Shown: positions 42,560 through 51,753, numbered from the stretch's first letter. The stretch is DNA of 64,000 nt from Pseudalkalibacillus sp045920555 (GCF_045920555.1 NZ_CP174509.1:1116001-1180000); one strand, 5' to 3'. The notes: generated by a model not told the origin, from the letters alone. A program made the numbers and translations.

Positions 42560-42697
42560 TTGGATTATCTTTAAAAATAAAAGCTATAACGAGAAAAATC
42601 TGAAATTATCTTTAAAAACCTGGGAATAATATCTTTAAAAATTACAAATTATCTTTAAAACTAAGAAATTATCTTAAAACCGGCGATTACATCTTAA
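42560..42697. repeat. Degenerate tandem array, period about 20 bp (ttatctttaaaa type)
   Basis: The core tatcttt(aaaa) occurs with its first T at about 42566, 42607, 42630, 42650, 42670 and (as catctt) 42690; a faint unit near 42586 fills the first gap. Spacing is 20-23 bp. The last unit runs into the stop codon of the minus-strand AlkZ/YcaQ-like gene. Same unit and period as the array at 48930. Confidence 0.75.
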
Positions 42698-43895
42698 GAT
42701 CCGATTGGTCGACGTGTATATCCTTCGCACCGTTAAAAGCGGCGAAAGCTTCAAGCGCATCGCGGATCGCATGACGCAACTCGTTTGTTTTCTCCACCCA
42801 AGGTTCCAGCTGCAGCAACCGGACGACCAATACTCCATTTTTCCGGTCGATTTGCGGATCCATCCTTCCGATCAGGCGGTCTCCATATAAAATCGGCATC
42901 GCATAGGGGCCATATTTCCGTTTAGCGCGTGGAATATAGATCTCCCACTTATAATCGAAATCGAACAAGTCTTTGATCCGCTCCCGGCTCCATAACAGAT
43001 TATCGAGAGGCGATATGAAGGTGACAGTACCGCCGGAAAATTCCAACGACTGGTCATTGCTCGCAAACCTTTCAAGCTCATCCAAATCTTCAGCTAACAT
43101 GTAATACTGCCGTTCGGCTCCATCGATTTCAAGAGGAATGACCGTTCCATCAGCAACTCTCCGCTCAACTTCTGCGCGACGTTCCGCAGCCTTCAATTTT
43201 TGCCATCCGAACCTGAAGTCACGTGGATCAAAGACACGATACGCCCTGAGATATTTCTCAATCAGCATCTCCCGGGCAGTCGCTTCATCCATTGCGCTAG
43301 TATTGTCCAATAAATCCGGGCTGATCGACCCCTCTGTAATATCAAAATAACGCTCTGTACGTTCTCTTTTTACAACTCGGATGATTCCCGAATCCAACAA
43401 CAGATTCAGTGCAAGCGAGGTTTCTTTCGTCTTTGGGAGCTTGTTATCCCAGTAGCCATGGACTCGTTTTTCCGATTGGAAAGCCCGGGAAGGAAGCGGT
43501 CCTTCGGATCTCAATTGCTCCATTACTGTGTCGACCACAAGCCCCTGTTTTTCTAACGACTCAGCTACATTTTGTTGGATCCGGATGCGGGTCGGTTCAA
43601 ACATAGGGAAATCCTCCATCGGAATGACGCAGGCAGCATTCGCGAAATACTCGAATACTTTTCCTCCCGCTAAGAGATCATCCAGATGCTTTGGTTCATA
43701 CCCTGGAATACGTGCACCCAACACTAAATGCTGATTTCGTTCCACGACAGACACAGGATCAAGCTGCACACATTCAAGCTTCTTGATCATTTGTAATGCG
43801 GAGGAAAGCGGACGATCCGCCCCCAATAAAGCTTGTTTAGATAAAAGGAATCTCCGAAGTGCGGATTTTTCCACAGGAAATTTTGGAGATGACAT
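42687..43895 (-). CDS. AlkZ/YcaQ-like winged-helix DNA glycosylase family protein
   Basis: ATG 43895 (MSSPKFPVEKSALRRFLL) is preferred; GGGGGG lies just before it and the extension to 43943 overlaps the upstream gene. 402 residues of the HTH_42 family, which includes E. coli YcaQ and Streptomyces AzkZ-type glycosylases that open DNA crosslinks. The catalytic QxD pattern is present (ECVQLDPVSVVERNQHLVL), and FISPLDNLLWSRERIKDLFDF is a conserved block. Overlaps the DUF4931 gene in the same direction, so likely co-expressed. Confidence 0.8.
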   Translation of the reverse strand: MSSPKFPVEKSALRRFLLSKQALLGADRPLSSALQMIKKLECVQLDPVSVVERNQHLVLGARIPGYEPKHLDDLLAGGKVFEYFANAACVIPMEDFPMFEPTRIRIQQNVAESLEKQGLVVDTVMEQLRSEGPLPSRAFQSEKRVHGYWDNKLPKTKETSLALNLLLDSGIIRVVKRERTERYFDITEGSISPDLLDNTSAMDEATAREMLIEKYLRAYRVFDPRDFRFGWQKLKAAERRAEVERRVADGTVIPLEIDGAERQYYMLAEDLDELERFASNDQSLEFSGGTVTFISPLDNLLWSRERIKDLFDFDYKWEIYIPRAKRKYGPYAMPILYGDRLIGRMDPQIDRKNGVLVVRLLQLEPWVEKTNELRHAIRDALEAFAAFNGAKDIHVDQSDLKM

Positions 43896-43914
43896 AATTA
43901 GCCCCCCGAATCGT

Positions 43915-44679
43915 TTAGAAAGAATACTTTTGAAAATCCTCAATCAGAACAAATGGATCGCTGAATACTTGGCGAAAACCATATCCGACAAAAAGCGGGG
44001 TTGTGGGATATCGAGGGATGATCTTGATGAATATCTTACCCAGCCAATGGTAGAAAAAGAGATTATAACTTGAGCAGCCTTGGCCATTATAATGATGAAG
44101 AATATAGTGTACGGTTTTCTGGATATAGTCCGCAGCCTGGTCGATTCCGGCGAGATCATCATTCATGACGATATTGAATTCGGTAAAACCGATCATAGGC
44201 ATTGTTGATAGATTCAGTTGGACACCGTTGGAACAATGGATTTCATCTCCTATAAAATAATCTTCCTTCAGGTTTTCCCGGTAATCTACATCATTGAAGC
44301 CTATGATCTGCATATGCGGGTGTCGGACAGATCCTCCCGACAGAGGTCCATAGTTTTTAAAGAAAGAAACGGATTGATAGCTCCCTTGTTCCTCCATCTC
44401 CAACCATTTCTCGACTCCAAATCGAATCAATTTAAAAAGATGCGGCTTAGAATACTCGGATAGTTCAGATTCACAATCATCCGTTTCGATCAACACTGTC
44501 TGAAAAGCATCCTGTACGACGGGATATTTGTTTTTCACAAGGATGATCGAGTCCTGTGTTTCCAATAATTCCGAAAGGCCTTCTGTAACACAAAATGGGC
44601 AAGGTTTCTTCTGGTGGATGTTGTTCGGCTTTTTACGGGCGATTGATTTATCGAACTTTAGAATCGTTTCTTTTTTCAT
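43915..44679 (-). CDS. DUF4931 / GalT-like (HIT superfamily) protein
   Basis: ATG 44679 (MKKETILKFDKSIARK) is chosen over the one at 44703. About 254 residues with a CPFC pair near residue 28 and the GalT/HIT-type motif GGSVRHPHMQIIGF. Resembles galactose-1-phosphate uridylyltransferase in fold but lacks its usual pathway neighbours. DUF4931 members are widespread in Bacillus with unknown substrate. Immediately upstream of the AlkZ-like gene. Confidence 0.7.
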   Translation of the reverse strand: MKKETILKFDKSIARKKPNNIHQKKPCPFCVTEGLSELLETQDSIILVKNKYPVVQDAFQTVLIETDDCESELSEYSKPHLFKLIRFGVEKWLEMEEQGSYQSVSFFKNYGPLSGGSVRHPHMQIIGFNDVDYRENLKEDYFIGDEIHCSNGVQLNLSTMPMIGFTEFNIVMNDDLAGIDQAADYIQKTVHYILHHYNGQGCSSYNLFFYHWLGKIFIKIIPRYPTTPLFVGYGFRQVFSDPFVLIEDFQKYSF

Positions 44680-44850
44680 AGTATCACCAACGTGTTTATT
44701 CATATTAAAAACGTCTTCTACCTAATTATACGGCTGATCAATTCGGTTCGTCTATGCTGAGGCATTTTCTTTTCTTTTATTAAACCACCGACTCAGAAAC
44801 TATGACCCTATCGATTTCTATGATGAATTTTTTAAATTCAAATAGGTTGA

Positions 44851-44935
44851 GCACTAGGGGAGCATGGATTGCTGAGAGGAGTGGATACTCTGACCCTTCG
44901 AACCTGATCTAGGTAGAACTAGCGTAGGGAAGTGG
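44851..44935 (+). ncRNA. TPP riboswitch (THI element)
   Basis: Carries the conserved blocks in order: ctaggggagc, gctgagagga, acccttcgaacctgatctagg, and actagcgtagggaagt. It senses thiamine pyrophosphate in the mRNA leader. Followed at 44957-44987 by a terminator-like hairpin, then by a dead SDR gene and thiM, which it should control. Confidence 0.95.
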
Positions 44936-44956
44936 CTTTTTGCAGATTAATTATTA

Positions 44957-44987
44957 AAAGGTCACTAAGATATCTGGTGATCTTTTT
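44957..44987 (+). terminator. Riboswitch expression-platform terminator
   Basis: aaaggtcac / gtgatcttt stem with an 11-nt loop followed by tttta, 20 bp after the TPP aptamer. Probably forms when TPP is bound. Confidence 0.65.
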
Positions 44988-45055
44988 ACTTTTAACAAGC
45001 TTTTCGCAAAAGCTTAGGTTTTCTTTATGAAAAGATTATGAAGGAGATGTTTTGA

Positions 45056-45779
45056 TTGGATATCCGGGAACAGGTCGTTTTAATTACAGGAAGCAGCAGG
45101 CCTTGGGGCTTCAATTGCCAAAGCTTTTGGCAGAGAGGGTGCAAGAGTAGTAGTCAACTACTTTAGAAATGAAGGAAAAGCGAGACAAGTTGTTGAAACA
45201 ATCGGTGAGGATAGAGCGATTGCCATTCAAGCAGACATTAGACAACCTCAGGAAGTGGAAGCAATGTTCCATAAAGCTAGGATCATTTTAAAAAGCCGAT
45301 CACAACCATCGTGAACAATGCATTGGTGGCCTTTAGATTCGATGCTGTCAATTAAGAAGAGTGCAGACATTTTCATGTGGGAAGACTATCAGACCCCATT
45401 TGAAGGTAGCGTTAAAGCAGCCCTGAATACAGTGAAAGCAGGCAAAAAAGATATGTCGGAGCTCAGGTTCGGCCGTGTCATCAATATTGGGACGAACCTT
45501 TTCCAAAACCCGGTCGTTGCCTATCATGAATATAACACGAGCAAAGGAGCACTCCTTGCTTTTACAGTCAATATGGTTTCTGGTGGATTATTAGAAAAAA
45601 CAGATGCAAGTGCGGTTACACCTGATGAAGTATTTGCGATAATAATAGAAAACACACCACTCCAAAAAGTCACTACCCCCGACGATGTTGCGGATTCGGT
45701 CTTATTCTTCGCGTCTTCCTGGAGCAGGGCGGTCACTGGACAAAACTTAGTGGTCGATGGTGGATTGGTCATGAACTAG
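45056..45779 (+). pseudogene. Short-chain dehydrogenase gene, multiply frameshifted
   Basis: TTG 45056 with AAGGAG opens DIREQVVLITGSSR; homology then shifts frame near 45100 (GASIAKAFGREGARVVVNYF), again near 45280 (FKKPITTIVNNALVAFRFDAVN) and again near 45350 (KSADIFMWEDYQTPFEGSVKAALNTV). Near 45563 the segment between ALLAFT and VNMVSGGLLEKT lacks about 14 family residues. An SDR between a TPP riboswitch and thiM suggests a former thiamine-related oxidoreductase; it is now dead. Confidence 0.8.
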
Positions 45780-45814
45780 TTGTAAAAGTAGACAGATAGA
45801 GGAGTTGATAGAGA

Positions 45815-46621
45815 ATGGATAAAAACGTTATTACCAACACATTGGATAAAGTCAGAAAGGAAAAGCCCCTGGTGCATAACATCACGAATGTGGTAGTGAC
45901 GAATTTCACCGCAAACGGTCTGTTAGCTTTAGGCGTGTCACCTGTCATGGCTTATGCGAAAGAGGAAGTTGCAGATATGGCCAAGGTTGCAGGGGCAGTT
46001 GTTCTCAACATCGGTACTTTAGATGAAACTGTGGTAGAGTCGATGATCATTGCTGGGAAGGCGGCGAACGAGCATGGTGTTCCCGTTATTCTCGATCCTG
46101 TAGGGGCTGGTGCTACACCTTACCGGACAGAGACAGCGCGGAAACTTTTAAAAGAGATCGATATCTCGATCTTACGAGGGAATGCCGCAGAAGTAGCCAA
46201 TGTGATCGGAGAAAGATGGACCATCAAAGGTGTGGATGCCGGGGAAAGGAACCGTGATTCTGTAAAACTAGCACGAACTGCTGCAGAGAAGCTGGGTCTT
46301 GTGGTAGTGGTTACTGGAGTAGATGATGTCATCTCCGATGGCGATAAGGCTTATGTGGCACGGAACGGTCATTTTATGCTCACGAGAGTCACAGGGACAG
46401 GCTGTCTGCTAAGTTCAGTGATCGGAGCTTTTTCGGCAGTGGAAAAAGATTTGGTCAAGGCCGCAACGTCGGCTGTAGCAAGCTATGGTATAGCAGCAGA
46501 GATGGCAGCTGAACGAAAAGGGGGTGAGGGACCAGGAAGTTTCCAGGTTGAATTCCTGAATGCCCTCTCACAGGTTTCCGCTGAGGATATCGATGAGATT
46601 GCATCAATTGAGGAACGATAA
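45815..46621 (+). CDS. thiM: Hydroxyethylthiazole kinase
   Basis: 268 residues. It phosphorylates 4-methyl-5-(2-hydroxyethyl)thiazole for thiamine salvage. Family motifs intact: PLVHNITNVVVTNFTANGLLALG, ILDPVGAGATPYR, LRGNAAEVANVIG, and TGTGCLLSSVIGAFSAV with the catalytic Cys. Site AGAGGAGTTGA lies before ATG 45815. It is the only surviving thi gene in view and follows the TPP riboswitch by about 900 bp, across the dead SDR gene. Confidence 0.95.
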   Translation: MDKNVITNTLDKVRKEKPLVHNITNVVVTNFTANGLLALGVSPVMAYAKEEVADMAKVAGAVVLNIGTLDETVVESMIIAGKAANEHGVPVILDPVGAGATPYRTETARKLLKEIDISILRGNAAEVANVIGERWTIKGVDAGERNRDSVKLARTAAEKLGLVVVVTGVDDVISDGDKAYVARNGHFMLTRVTGTGCLLSSVIGAFSAVEKDLVKAATSAVASYGIAAEMAAERKGGEGPGSFQVEFLNALSQVSAEDIDEIASIEER

Positions 46622-46987
46622 CAATTTCTTCAGTTTTTACGTTTGTTTCGTCATCGATGGACTTACTTGTCGAAACAAGACTCCTTAACGGGTAATTCTT
46701 TTGTAAATAAACGATAAAGGTATTGTATATGGAAGAAGGTTGGATAATACTGCGAATGACTTACCATTCTGCAAGTAACATGTCCTATATAATCACCATT
46801 AAATTCCATAATGGAGTGAAAATCGAACCCTAAAATGAATCTTGATACGTTTCGGTAGTCCATTAGTAGGTATATTTATGAAGATTGTCTATTTCATTTT
46901 TAAATGAAGTTTATCAGAAATTCATACTGGTTTTACCTAACCTCCTTATAATCCAAGTGTACCAACATACTGAAGGGAGATTTTCTG
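46622..46987. other. Intergenic region with likely phoD promoter
   Basis: No convincing gene. ttgtttcg / cgaaacaa around 46643-46678 may form a weak hairpin after thiM. tataat at 46947-46952 is a good -10 for phoD, 35 bp before its ATG; no clear -35 is seen, as in activator-dependent promoters. Pho boxes were looked for but not convincingly found. Confidence 0.4.
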
Positions 46988-48727
46988 ATGAACCGAAAAG
47001 ATTTGTTCCAGGATTCTGAAAAATTATTGCACCGATCTATGAACCGGAAAGACTTTTTGGATAAGGTGAGTAAAATTGCAGTCGTCGGTTTGGGTATGAC
47101 ACTGACACAGCCCTTGAACAATTTGAGAGTCGAAGCTGCTCCTCAATTTACAAGTTATCCTTTTACTTTAGGTGTCGCTTCTGGTGATCCGTTATCTGAC
47201 AGCGTGGTACTGTGGACAAGGCTTGCCCCGGAACCACTGAATGGCGGTGGAATGCCGAATTATAATGTACCGGTCCAATGGGAATTGGCTGAGGATGAAG
47301 CTTTCCGGAAAATCGTGCAGCAAGGAACGGAGCTTGCAACCCCTGAACTCGGTCATTCAGTACATGTAGAAGTTGGTGACATGGAAGCGAATAAACAATA
47401 CTACTACCGCTTTAAAGCAGGTAACGAAATCAGTCCGGTCGGGAAAACCAAAACACTGCCTGCACCGGGCCAACCTCTATCCAAACTGACTTTCGCTTTC
47501 GCCTCCTGCCAACAGTTCGAGCATGGATACTACACCGCTTATCGGCATATGGCAGAAGAAAAGCTCGATCTTGTGTTCCATCTCGGCGATTATATTTATG
47601 AATACGGCCCAAACGAATATATCTCCAAAACAGGTAATGTACGTACGCATAATGGTCCGGAAATCATCACGCTCGACGACTACCGGAATAGACTGGCCCA
47701 ATATAAAAGCGACAAAGACTTGAGAGCCGCACATGCTGCGTGTCCTTGGATCGTAACATGGGATGACCATGAAGTTGAAAACAACTATGCCGATGAAATA
47801 CCTGAAAAAGGACAATCCGTTGAAGAATTCATCCAGCGGCGTATTAATGCTTATCAAGCCTACTATGAACATATGCCGCTGAGAAAATCATCCATTCCTC
47901 AAGGTCCGGACATGAATCTGTATCGCCGCTTTACATACGGTGATCTCGTTGAATTCAATGTACTCGATACCCGGCAATACCGTGATGATCAAGCGAATGG
48001 CGACGGAATCAAACCTCCCAATGAAGAATCGATGGACCCTAATCGTACATTGACTGGGGCAGACCAGGAAAGATGGTTGCTTGAAGGGCTTGGCAGGTCG
48101 CAAGCTAGATGGAATGTGTTAGCCCAGCAGGTTTTCTTCAATCAGTTGAATTTCAATACAGCAGATGCACCAAAATACAATATGGATGCCTGGGATGGAT
48201 ATGCGGCGAATCGTGATCGAATACTTGATTTTGTCAGTGAAAACCAAGTCGGAAATCTAGTAGTTTTGACCGGGGATGTGCATGCCAATTGGGCTGGGGA
48301 TATCAAGAAGGATTATAATGACCCTGACTCAGAAACCCTTGGCTCAGAATTTGTCGGAACATCCATTACCTCTGGCGGGGACGGGGCTGAACAGCGGAAG
48401 GATACAGCCCAATTCCTGGCTGAGAATCCACACATCAAATTTTTCAATGATTACCGAGGCTACGTTCGTTGCACGATAACACCTCAAAAGTGGACAGCCG
48501 ATTATCGTGTTGTACCCTATGTCAGCCAGCCTGGGGCCGCGATCGCAACCCGAGCTACTTTCGAAATCAAACACAATGAACCTGGATTGAAGCTGAAGGT
48601 TGATAAGCCATTGTCCAATACGAAAAAACAATCCGCTGAAGTAGAAGCTGACCGGATTGAAGCCCAAGAAAATGCTCATGAAAAACAAATGAAAAAACTT
48701 AATAAAATGGAAATCGGAAATCGTTAG
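46988..48727 (+). CDS. phoD: Alkaline phosphatase D / phosphodiesterase (PhoD)
   Basis: 579 residues, very close in sequence to B. subtilis PhoD, a wall teichoic acid phosphodiesterase secreted under phosphate starvation. The body matches block for block (SSYPFTLGVASGDP-like start, FASCQQFEHGYYTAYRHMAEEK, HLGDYIYEYGPNEY, WDDHEVENNYAD, LTGDVHANWAG). PhoD is a Tat substrate in B. subtilis, but here the signal reads MNRKDFLDKVSKIAVVGLGM: the twin Arg is Arg-Lys, preceded by Asn. An earlier MNRKD copy sits at the very N-terminus. Site GAAGGGAGA precedes ATG 46988. Terminator directly downstream. Confidence 0.9.
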   Translation: MNRKDLFQDSEKLLHRSMNRKDFLDKVSKIAVVGLGMTLTQPLNNLRVEAAPQFTSYPFTLGVASGDPLSDSVVLWTRLAPEPLNGGGMPNYNVPVQWELAEDEAFRKIVQQGTELATPELGHSVHVEVGDMEANKQYYYRFKAGNEISPVGKTKTLPAPGQPLSKLTFAFASCQQFEHGYYTAYRHMAEEKLDLVFHLGDYIYEYGPNEYISKTGNVRTHNGPEIITLDDYRNRLAQYKSDKDLRAAHAACPWIVTWDDHEVENNYADEIPEKGQSVEEFIQRRINAYQAYYEHMPLRKSSIPQGPDMNLYRRFTYGDLVEFNVLDTRQYRDDQANGDGIKPPNEESMDPNRTLTGADQERWLLEGLGRSQARWNVLAQQVFFNQLNFNTADAPKYNMDAWDGYAANRDRILDFVSENQVGNLVVLTGDVHANWAGDIKKDYNDPDSETLGSEFVGTSITSGGDGAEQRKDTAQFLAENPHIKFFNDYRGYVRCTITPQKWTADYRVVPYVSQPGAAIATRATFEIKHNEPGLKLKVDKPLSNTKKQSAEVEADRIEAQENAHEKQMKKLNKMEIGNR

Positions 48728-48740
48728 TTAGATTCATGTG

Positions 48741-48776
48741 AACTAACCCTGCCTAAGGGTTAGTTCTTTTCTGTTT
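48741..48776 (+). terminator. Rho-independent terminator after phoD
   Basis: aactaaccct / agggttagtt perfect 10-bp stem, 5-nt loop, then cttttctgttttt. Confidence 0.85.
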
Positions 48777-48837
48777 TTGGAGGAGAGCTTGTTTATCTTT
48801 GGTGCTGTTAAATCTTGATGTTGATTTTTAAGCAGAA

Positions 48838-48906
48838 ATTCACGCCACTCCTGCGGGAAAAGCGCGATCCAGGAGAGACCCCGCAGCGAGGAGGCTTACG
48901 GTTCGC
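48838..48906 (+). repeat. CTCCTGCGGGA dispersed repeat, copy C
   Basis: cactcctgcgggaaaagcg, then gagagaccccgcagcgagga and ggcttacgg: the fullest of the three copies, with complementary ctgcgggg / ccccgcag-type halves. Confidence 0.7.
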
Positions 48907-48929
48907 CCTATCAACAATTCAGACTAACA

Positions 48930-49030
48930 GCCTTATCTTTAAAAATAGCGGAGACAACTTTAAAAAATGAGAATTATCTTTAAAAATCTGAAATTACCTT
49001 GAAAACCAGAATAATATCTTTAAAACAAAT
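48930..49030. repeat. Degenerate tandem array, period 20 bp (ttatctttaaaa type)
   Basis: Units begin at about 48934, 48955, 48975, 48995 and 49015, spacing 21, 20, 20, 20. Consensus is roughly ttatctttaaaaa-n-ctgaga. Same family as the array at 42560. It lies in the leader region of the LD-carboxypeptidase gene, 100 bp before its start. Confidence 0.8.
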
Positions 49031-49127
49031 ATAGACGTCCAACTCACTTCTCGGAGGGTCCACCATAAAATGATAAGAGTTAGTTCATTTCTTCCGCAAT
49101 TGGAAGGATGACCTTGGAGGTGGACAT

Positions 49128-50051
49128 ATGGTAATGAAACCACGGATGTTGAGAAGAGGGGACACGATTGGAGTGGTTACCCTTGGGAGTCCGTTAGAAA
49201 GAGAAGTGATTGATGCCAGGATCAATACGTTAAGAAACATGGGGTTCAATGTCATCGTCGGTAATCATGTTTACGATGTAGACGGATTTCTTGCTGGCTC
49301 CCCGCAAGAGCGAGTAACAGACTTGATGAGCATGTTCCAGAACCCACAAGTGAAAATGATTTTACCAACACGGGGTGGAGTCGGTGTAGCAGGCATCCTT
49401 CCGTATCTTGATTATAATCTTATCAAACAGAATCCTAAGATCGTTACAGGATATAGTGATATCACTGTCCTGTTGAACGTTCTATACCAGTTTTCAGATC
49501 TATTAACCTTTCACAGCCTGATGCTGATTGATTTTACGCCGGAAATACCACCGTACAATATCAACCAGTTCTATACCATGACTTCGACATTCTCACCAGT
49601 ACGACAAATAACGAATCCCCCAGGCATGCAATTGGTGGGGAAGGTACCTGGCATTGTATCGGGAAGAATTGTCGGTGGGAATCTGACCGCTTTCGTCGGC
49701 TTGCTCGGAACTCCAGCAGAGATCGATACGAAGGGTAAAATCCTCTTTTTGGAAGAAACGCATGAACCGATCAATACGGTTTACCGTTATCTTGAACACT
49801 TGAGGTTAGCCGGGAAACTGGATGACTGTACAGGCATCATCATGGGTGAATGTACGGAATGCGTAGAAGCTTATGGGAAGACTTATGAAGATCTGATCAA
49901 TGATTTTCTGGTGCCGCTCAGAAAACCGCTTATGACCAATCTCGCTTCCGGTCATGGGACGTATAAAGCTGCAATTCCGATCGGTGCAAATGTCCTTATG
50001 GATACGATCAACCGTACACTAACCATTGTTGAACCGACAGTCATGCCTTGA
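49128..50051 (+). CDS. LD-carboxypeptidase family protein (S66, LdcA/MccF/YkfA-like)
   Basis: 307 residues with S66 signatures: LRRGDTIGVVTLGSPLE, PTRGGVG, the nucleophile Ser in VTGYSDITVLL, the Glu in LFLEETHEPINTVYRYLEHL, and His in ASGHGTYKAAIPIG. GGAGGTGG precedes ATG 49128. Members cut the L-D bond of murein tetrapeptides during recycling, or inactivate the microcin C7 type of peptide-nucleotide antibiotic. Single gene; which substrate is unclear. Confidence 0.85.
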   Translation: MVMKPRMLRRGDTIGVVTLGSPLEREVIDARINTLRNMGFNVIVGNHVYDVDGFLAGSPQERVTDLMSMFQNPQVKMILPTRGGVGVAGILPYLDYNLIKQNPKIVTGYSDITVLLNVLYQFSDLLTFHSLMLIDFTPEIPPYNINQFYTMTSTFSPVRQITNPPGMQLVGKVPGIVSGRIVGGNLTAFVGLLGTPAEIDTKGKILFLEETHEPINTVYRYLEHLRLAGKLDDCTGIIMGECTECVEAYGKTYEDLINDFLVPLRKPLMTNLASGHGTYKAAIPIGANVLMDTINRTLTIVEPTVMP

Positions 50052-50108
50052 GTGAATACAAGTAGAATGGGATGAAAGATACTTTGGTCCCTTGAAAAGA
50101 AAAAAGCG

Positions 50109-50140
50109 CCTGTCCCAAAAATGATGGGGTCAGACACTCT
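50109..50140. repeat. tgtccc / ggggtcagacac hairpin
   Basis: cctgtccc, 8-nt loop, ggggtcagacac, between two convergent genes. The ggggtcagacac motif recurs in Bacillus intergenic regions. It may act as a shared terminator. Confidence 0.45.
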
Positions 50141-50145
50141 CATGC

Positions 50146-51753
50146 TTATTCTTTTACTTGAATGCGATCTATAACAGGAGCTTCGATGGGACTATTCTCA
50201 TTCTTCATATAGTCAATCATTGCATCTAGGGCAAGAGGTCCTGTTTCTTGATTTGCTCCTTCTTTCAATATCGTGAAACCGTCACCGCCAGTAGCGATAT
50301 AATTATTGACGGTTACTGTATATTCTTTTTGCGGATCGATAGGACTTCCATCTGAATCAGTCATATCAAGAACTTTTTCGCCTTCGGGAGCTGATTTGTC
50401 CCAAGTATATTTCAATCCTGAAATTTGAAGAATTCGTTTTGTTCCACCATTCCATTGCTGCTCTAACAATTTCTTGATTTGATCACCGGTCAATGTCATT
50501 TTCACAAGGTTGTTGCCAAATGGGAGCATCGTATACAATTCGCCCCATGTGGTTTCTCCTTGATCAAGATCGGTTCGTATACCACCAGGATTCATGAAAG
50601 CAAAGTCTGTTTCCATAGAAGCACGCTGGGAATCAGCTACTAAATTACCGAGTGGGGATTCACCGCTCTCATCTGGTTCCCTCGTAATTGGTTCGGAAGT
50701 TTCTCCGACTACTTCGTTGATCAACGGTCCAACTTCTTCCTTGTATTGATCGACCATTTCTTTTACTTTAGCATCCGGTGTAATGCTGTCATGGAATGTA
50801 GTCACGATTTTAGCCTGCTTCTTTACTATGTCTTTCGTTTTCGGGTCGATCATCAAGTCGACATCTGAAAAAGCCGTTCCATAAGAGTAAGATTGGACAA
50901 TCAATTTACCATCAACAATTGCATTGGAATAAGCATGGTTATGGCCACCGAAGATGACATCAACCTCATCATCGATTTCAGGGGCCAATTCTGCTAATTC
51001 TCCCGAGGGATTTGTACCATCCGTGTTCGAAGATGCTGGAACATGGCCAAGAACAATGATGGATTTTACCCCTTTTTCTTTCAACTCTTTAACAGCCTTG
51101 TTGATCGCTTCACCTTCATCTGTGAATTCAACATCTTCAATTCCACTTGGAAGGACGATGTTTTTCGTTTCGGTGGTGACGACTCCGATAAATCCAATTT
51201 CCATTCCATTTACCCGTTTGGTGACGTATGGGGGAAGTATTGGTTCTCCGGTTTTTTTATCTTTAACATTGGCGACAGTATATGGGAAGTCAGCACCTTC
51301 AAAATCGCCGGTAACCTCATGGGATCCGCCATTAATCAGCCTCTTCATTTCATCGACGCCTTCATCAAATTCATGATTGCCTACTGTACCGACATCAAAA
51401 CCGAGTTCATTTAAAATTTCGATTGTAGGTTCATCCTGAAGAAGGGAAGATACGGGAGAACTTGCACCTACAACATCTCCTGCATGGACAAGCAATGAAT
51501 TTTTATTGTTTTGGTTATGCTTTTTTATGTAAGCTGCCAGATATTCAGCTCCTCCCGCTTTCCTTCCATCGATATTTTGATAAACATCGATCTGGCCGTG
51601 AAAATCATTGATACCTAAAAGCTGTACGGGAATATATCTGTTTTCTTCACCTATGCCAAAGCGTGTTTTTTCTGGGGATTCAGCGAATACAGAAGTACAA
51701 GCTAGTGAAATCGATAATATGAAAGCGAGGATTGCTTTTCTGAAATCTATCAT
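50146..51753 (-). CDS. Secreted 5'-nucleotidase / metallophosphatase (UshA-like)
   Basis: ATG 51753 (MIDFRKAILAFILSISLACTSVFA) gives a clean signal peptide and has GGAGG upstream; the extension to 51774 is dropped. About 535 residues. Metal ligands are present: LLGINDFHGQID, HAGDVVGAS, TVGNHEFDEG, LGHVPASS, GGHNHAYS. The C-terminal 5'-nucleotidase domain follows (SPLGNLVADSQRASM, FMNPGGIRTDL, YIATGGDGF). It hydrolyses extracellular nucleotides, releasing phosphate. With phoD at 47 kb it fits phosphate scavenging. Confidence 0.9.
   Translation of the reverse strand: MIDFRKAILAFILSISLACTSVFAESPEKTRFGIGEENRYIPVQLLGINDFHGQIDVYQNIDGRKAGGAEYLAAYIKKHNQNNKNSLLVHAGDVVGASSPVSSLLQDEPTIEILNELGFDVGTVGNHEFDEGVDEMKRLINGGSHEVTGDFEGADFPYTVANVKDKKTGEPILPPYVTKRVNGMEIGFIGVVTTETKNIVLPSGIEDVEFTDEGEAINKAVKELKEKGVKSIIVLGHVPASSNTDGTNPSGELAELAPEIDDEVDVIFGGHNHAYSNAIVDGKLIVQSYSYGTAFSDVDLMIDPKTKDIVKKQAKIVTTFHDSITPDAKVKEMVDQYKEEVGPLINEVVGETSEPITREPDESGESPLGNLVADSQRASMETDFAFMNPGGIRTDLDQGETTWGELYTMLPFGNNLVKMTLTGDQIKKLLEQQWNGGTKRILQISGLKYTWDKSAPEGEKVLDMTDSDGSPIDPQKEYTVTVNNYIATGGDGFTILKEGANQETGPLALDAMIDYMKNENSPIEAPVIDRIQVKE

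Noticed and set aside
46663..46863. Minus-strand 66-aa ORF between thiM and phoD
   Set aside because: No ribosome binding site and no recognisable family; left out as a gene though a real small protein cannot be excluded.
46900..46985. PhoP boxes upstream of phoD
   Set aside because: Expected from B. subtilis, but no convincing run of TT(A/T)ACA repeats at 11-bp spacing could be read.
47388..47872. 131-aa minus-strand ORF inside phoD
   Set aside because: Antisense to a strongly conserved coding region.
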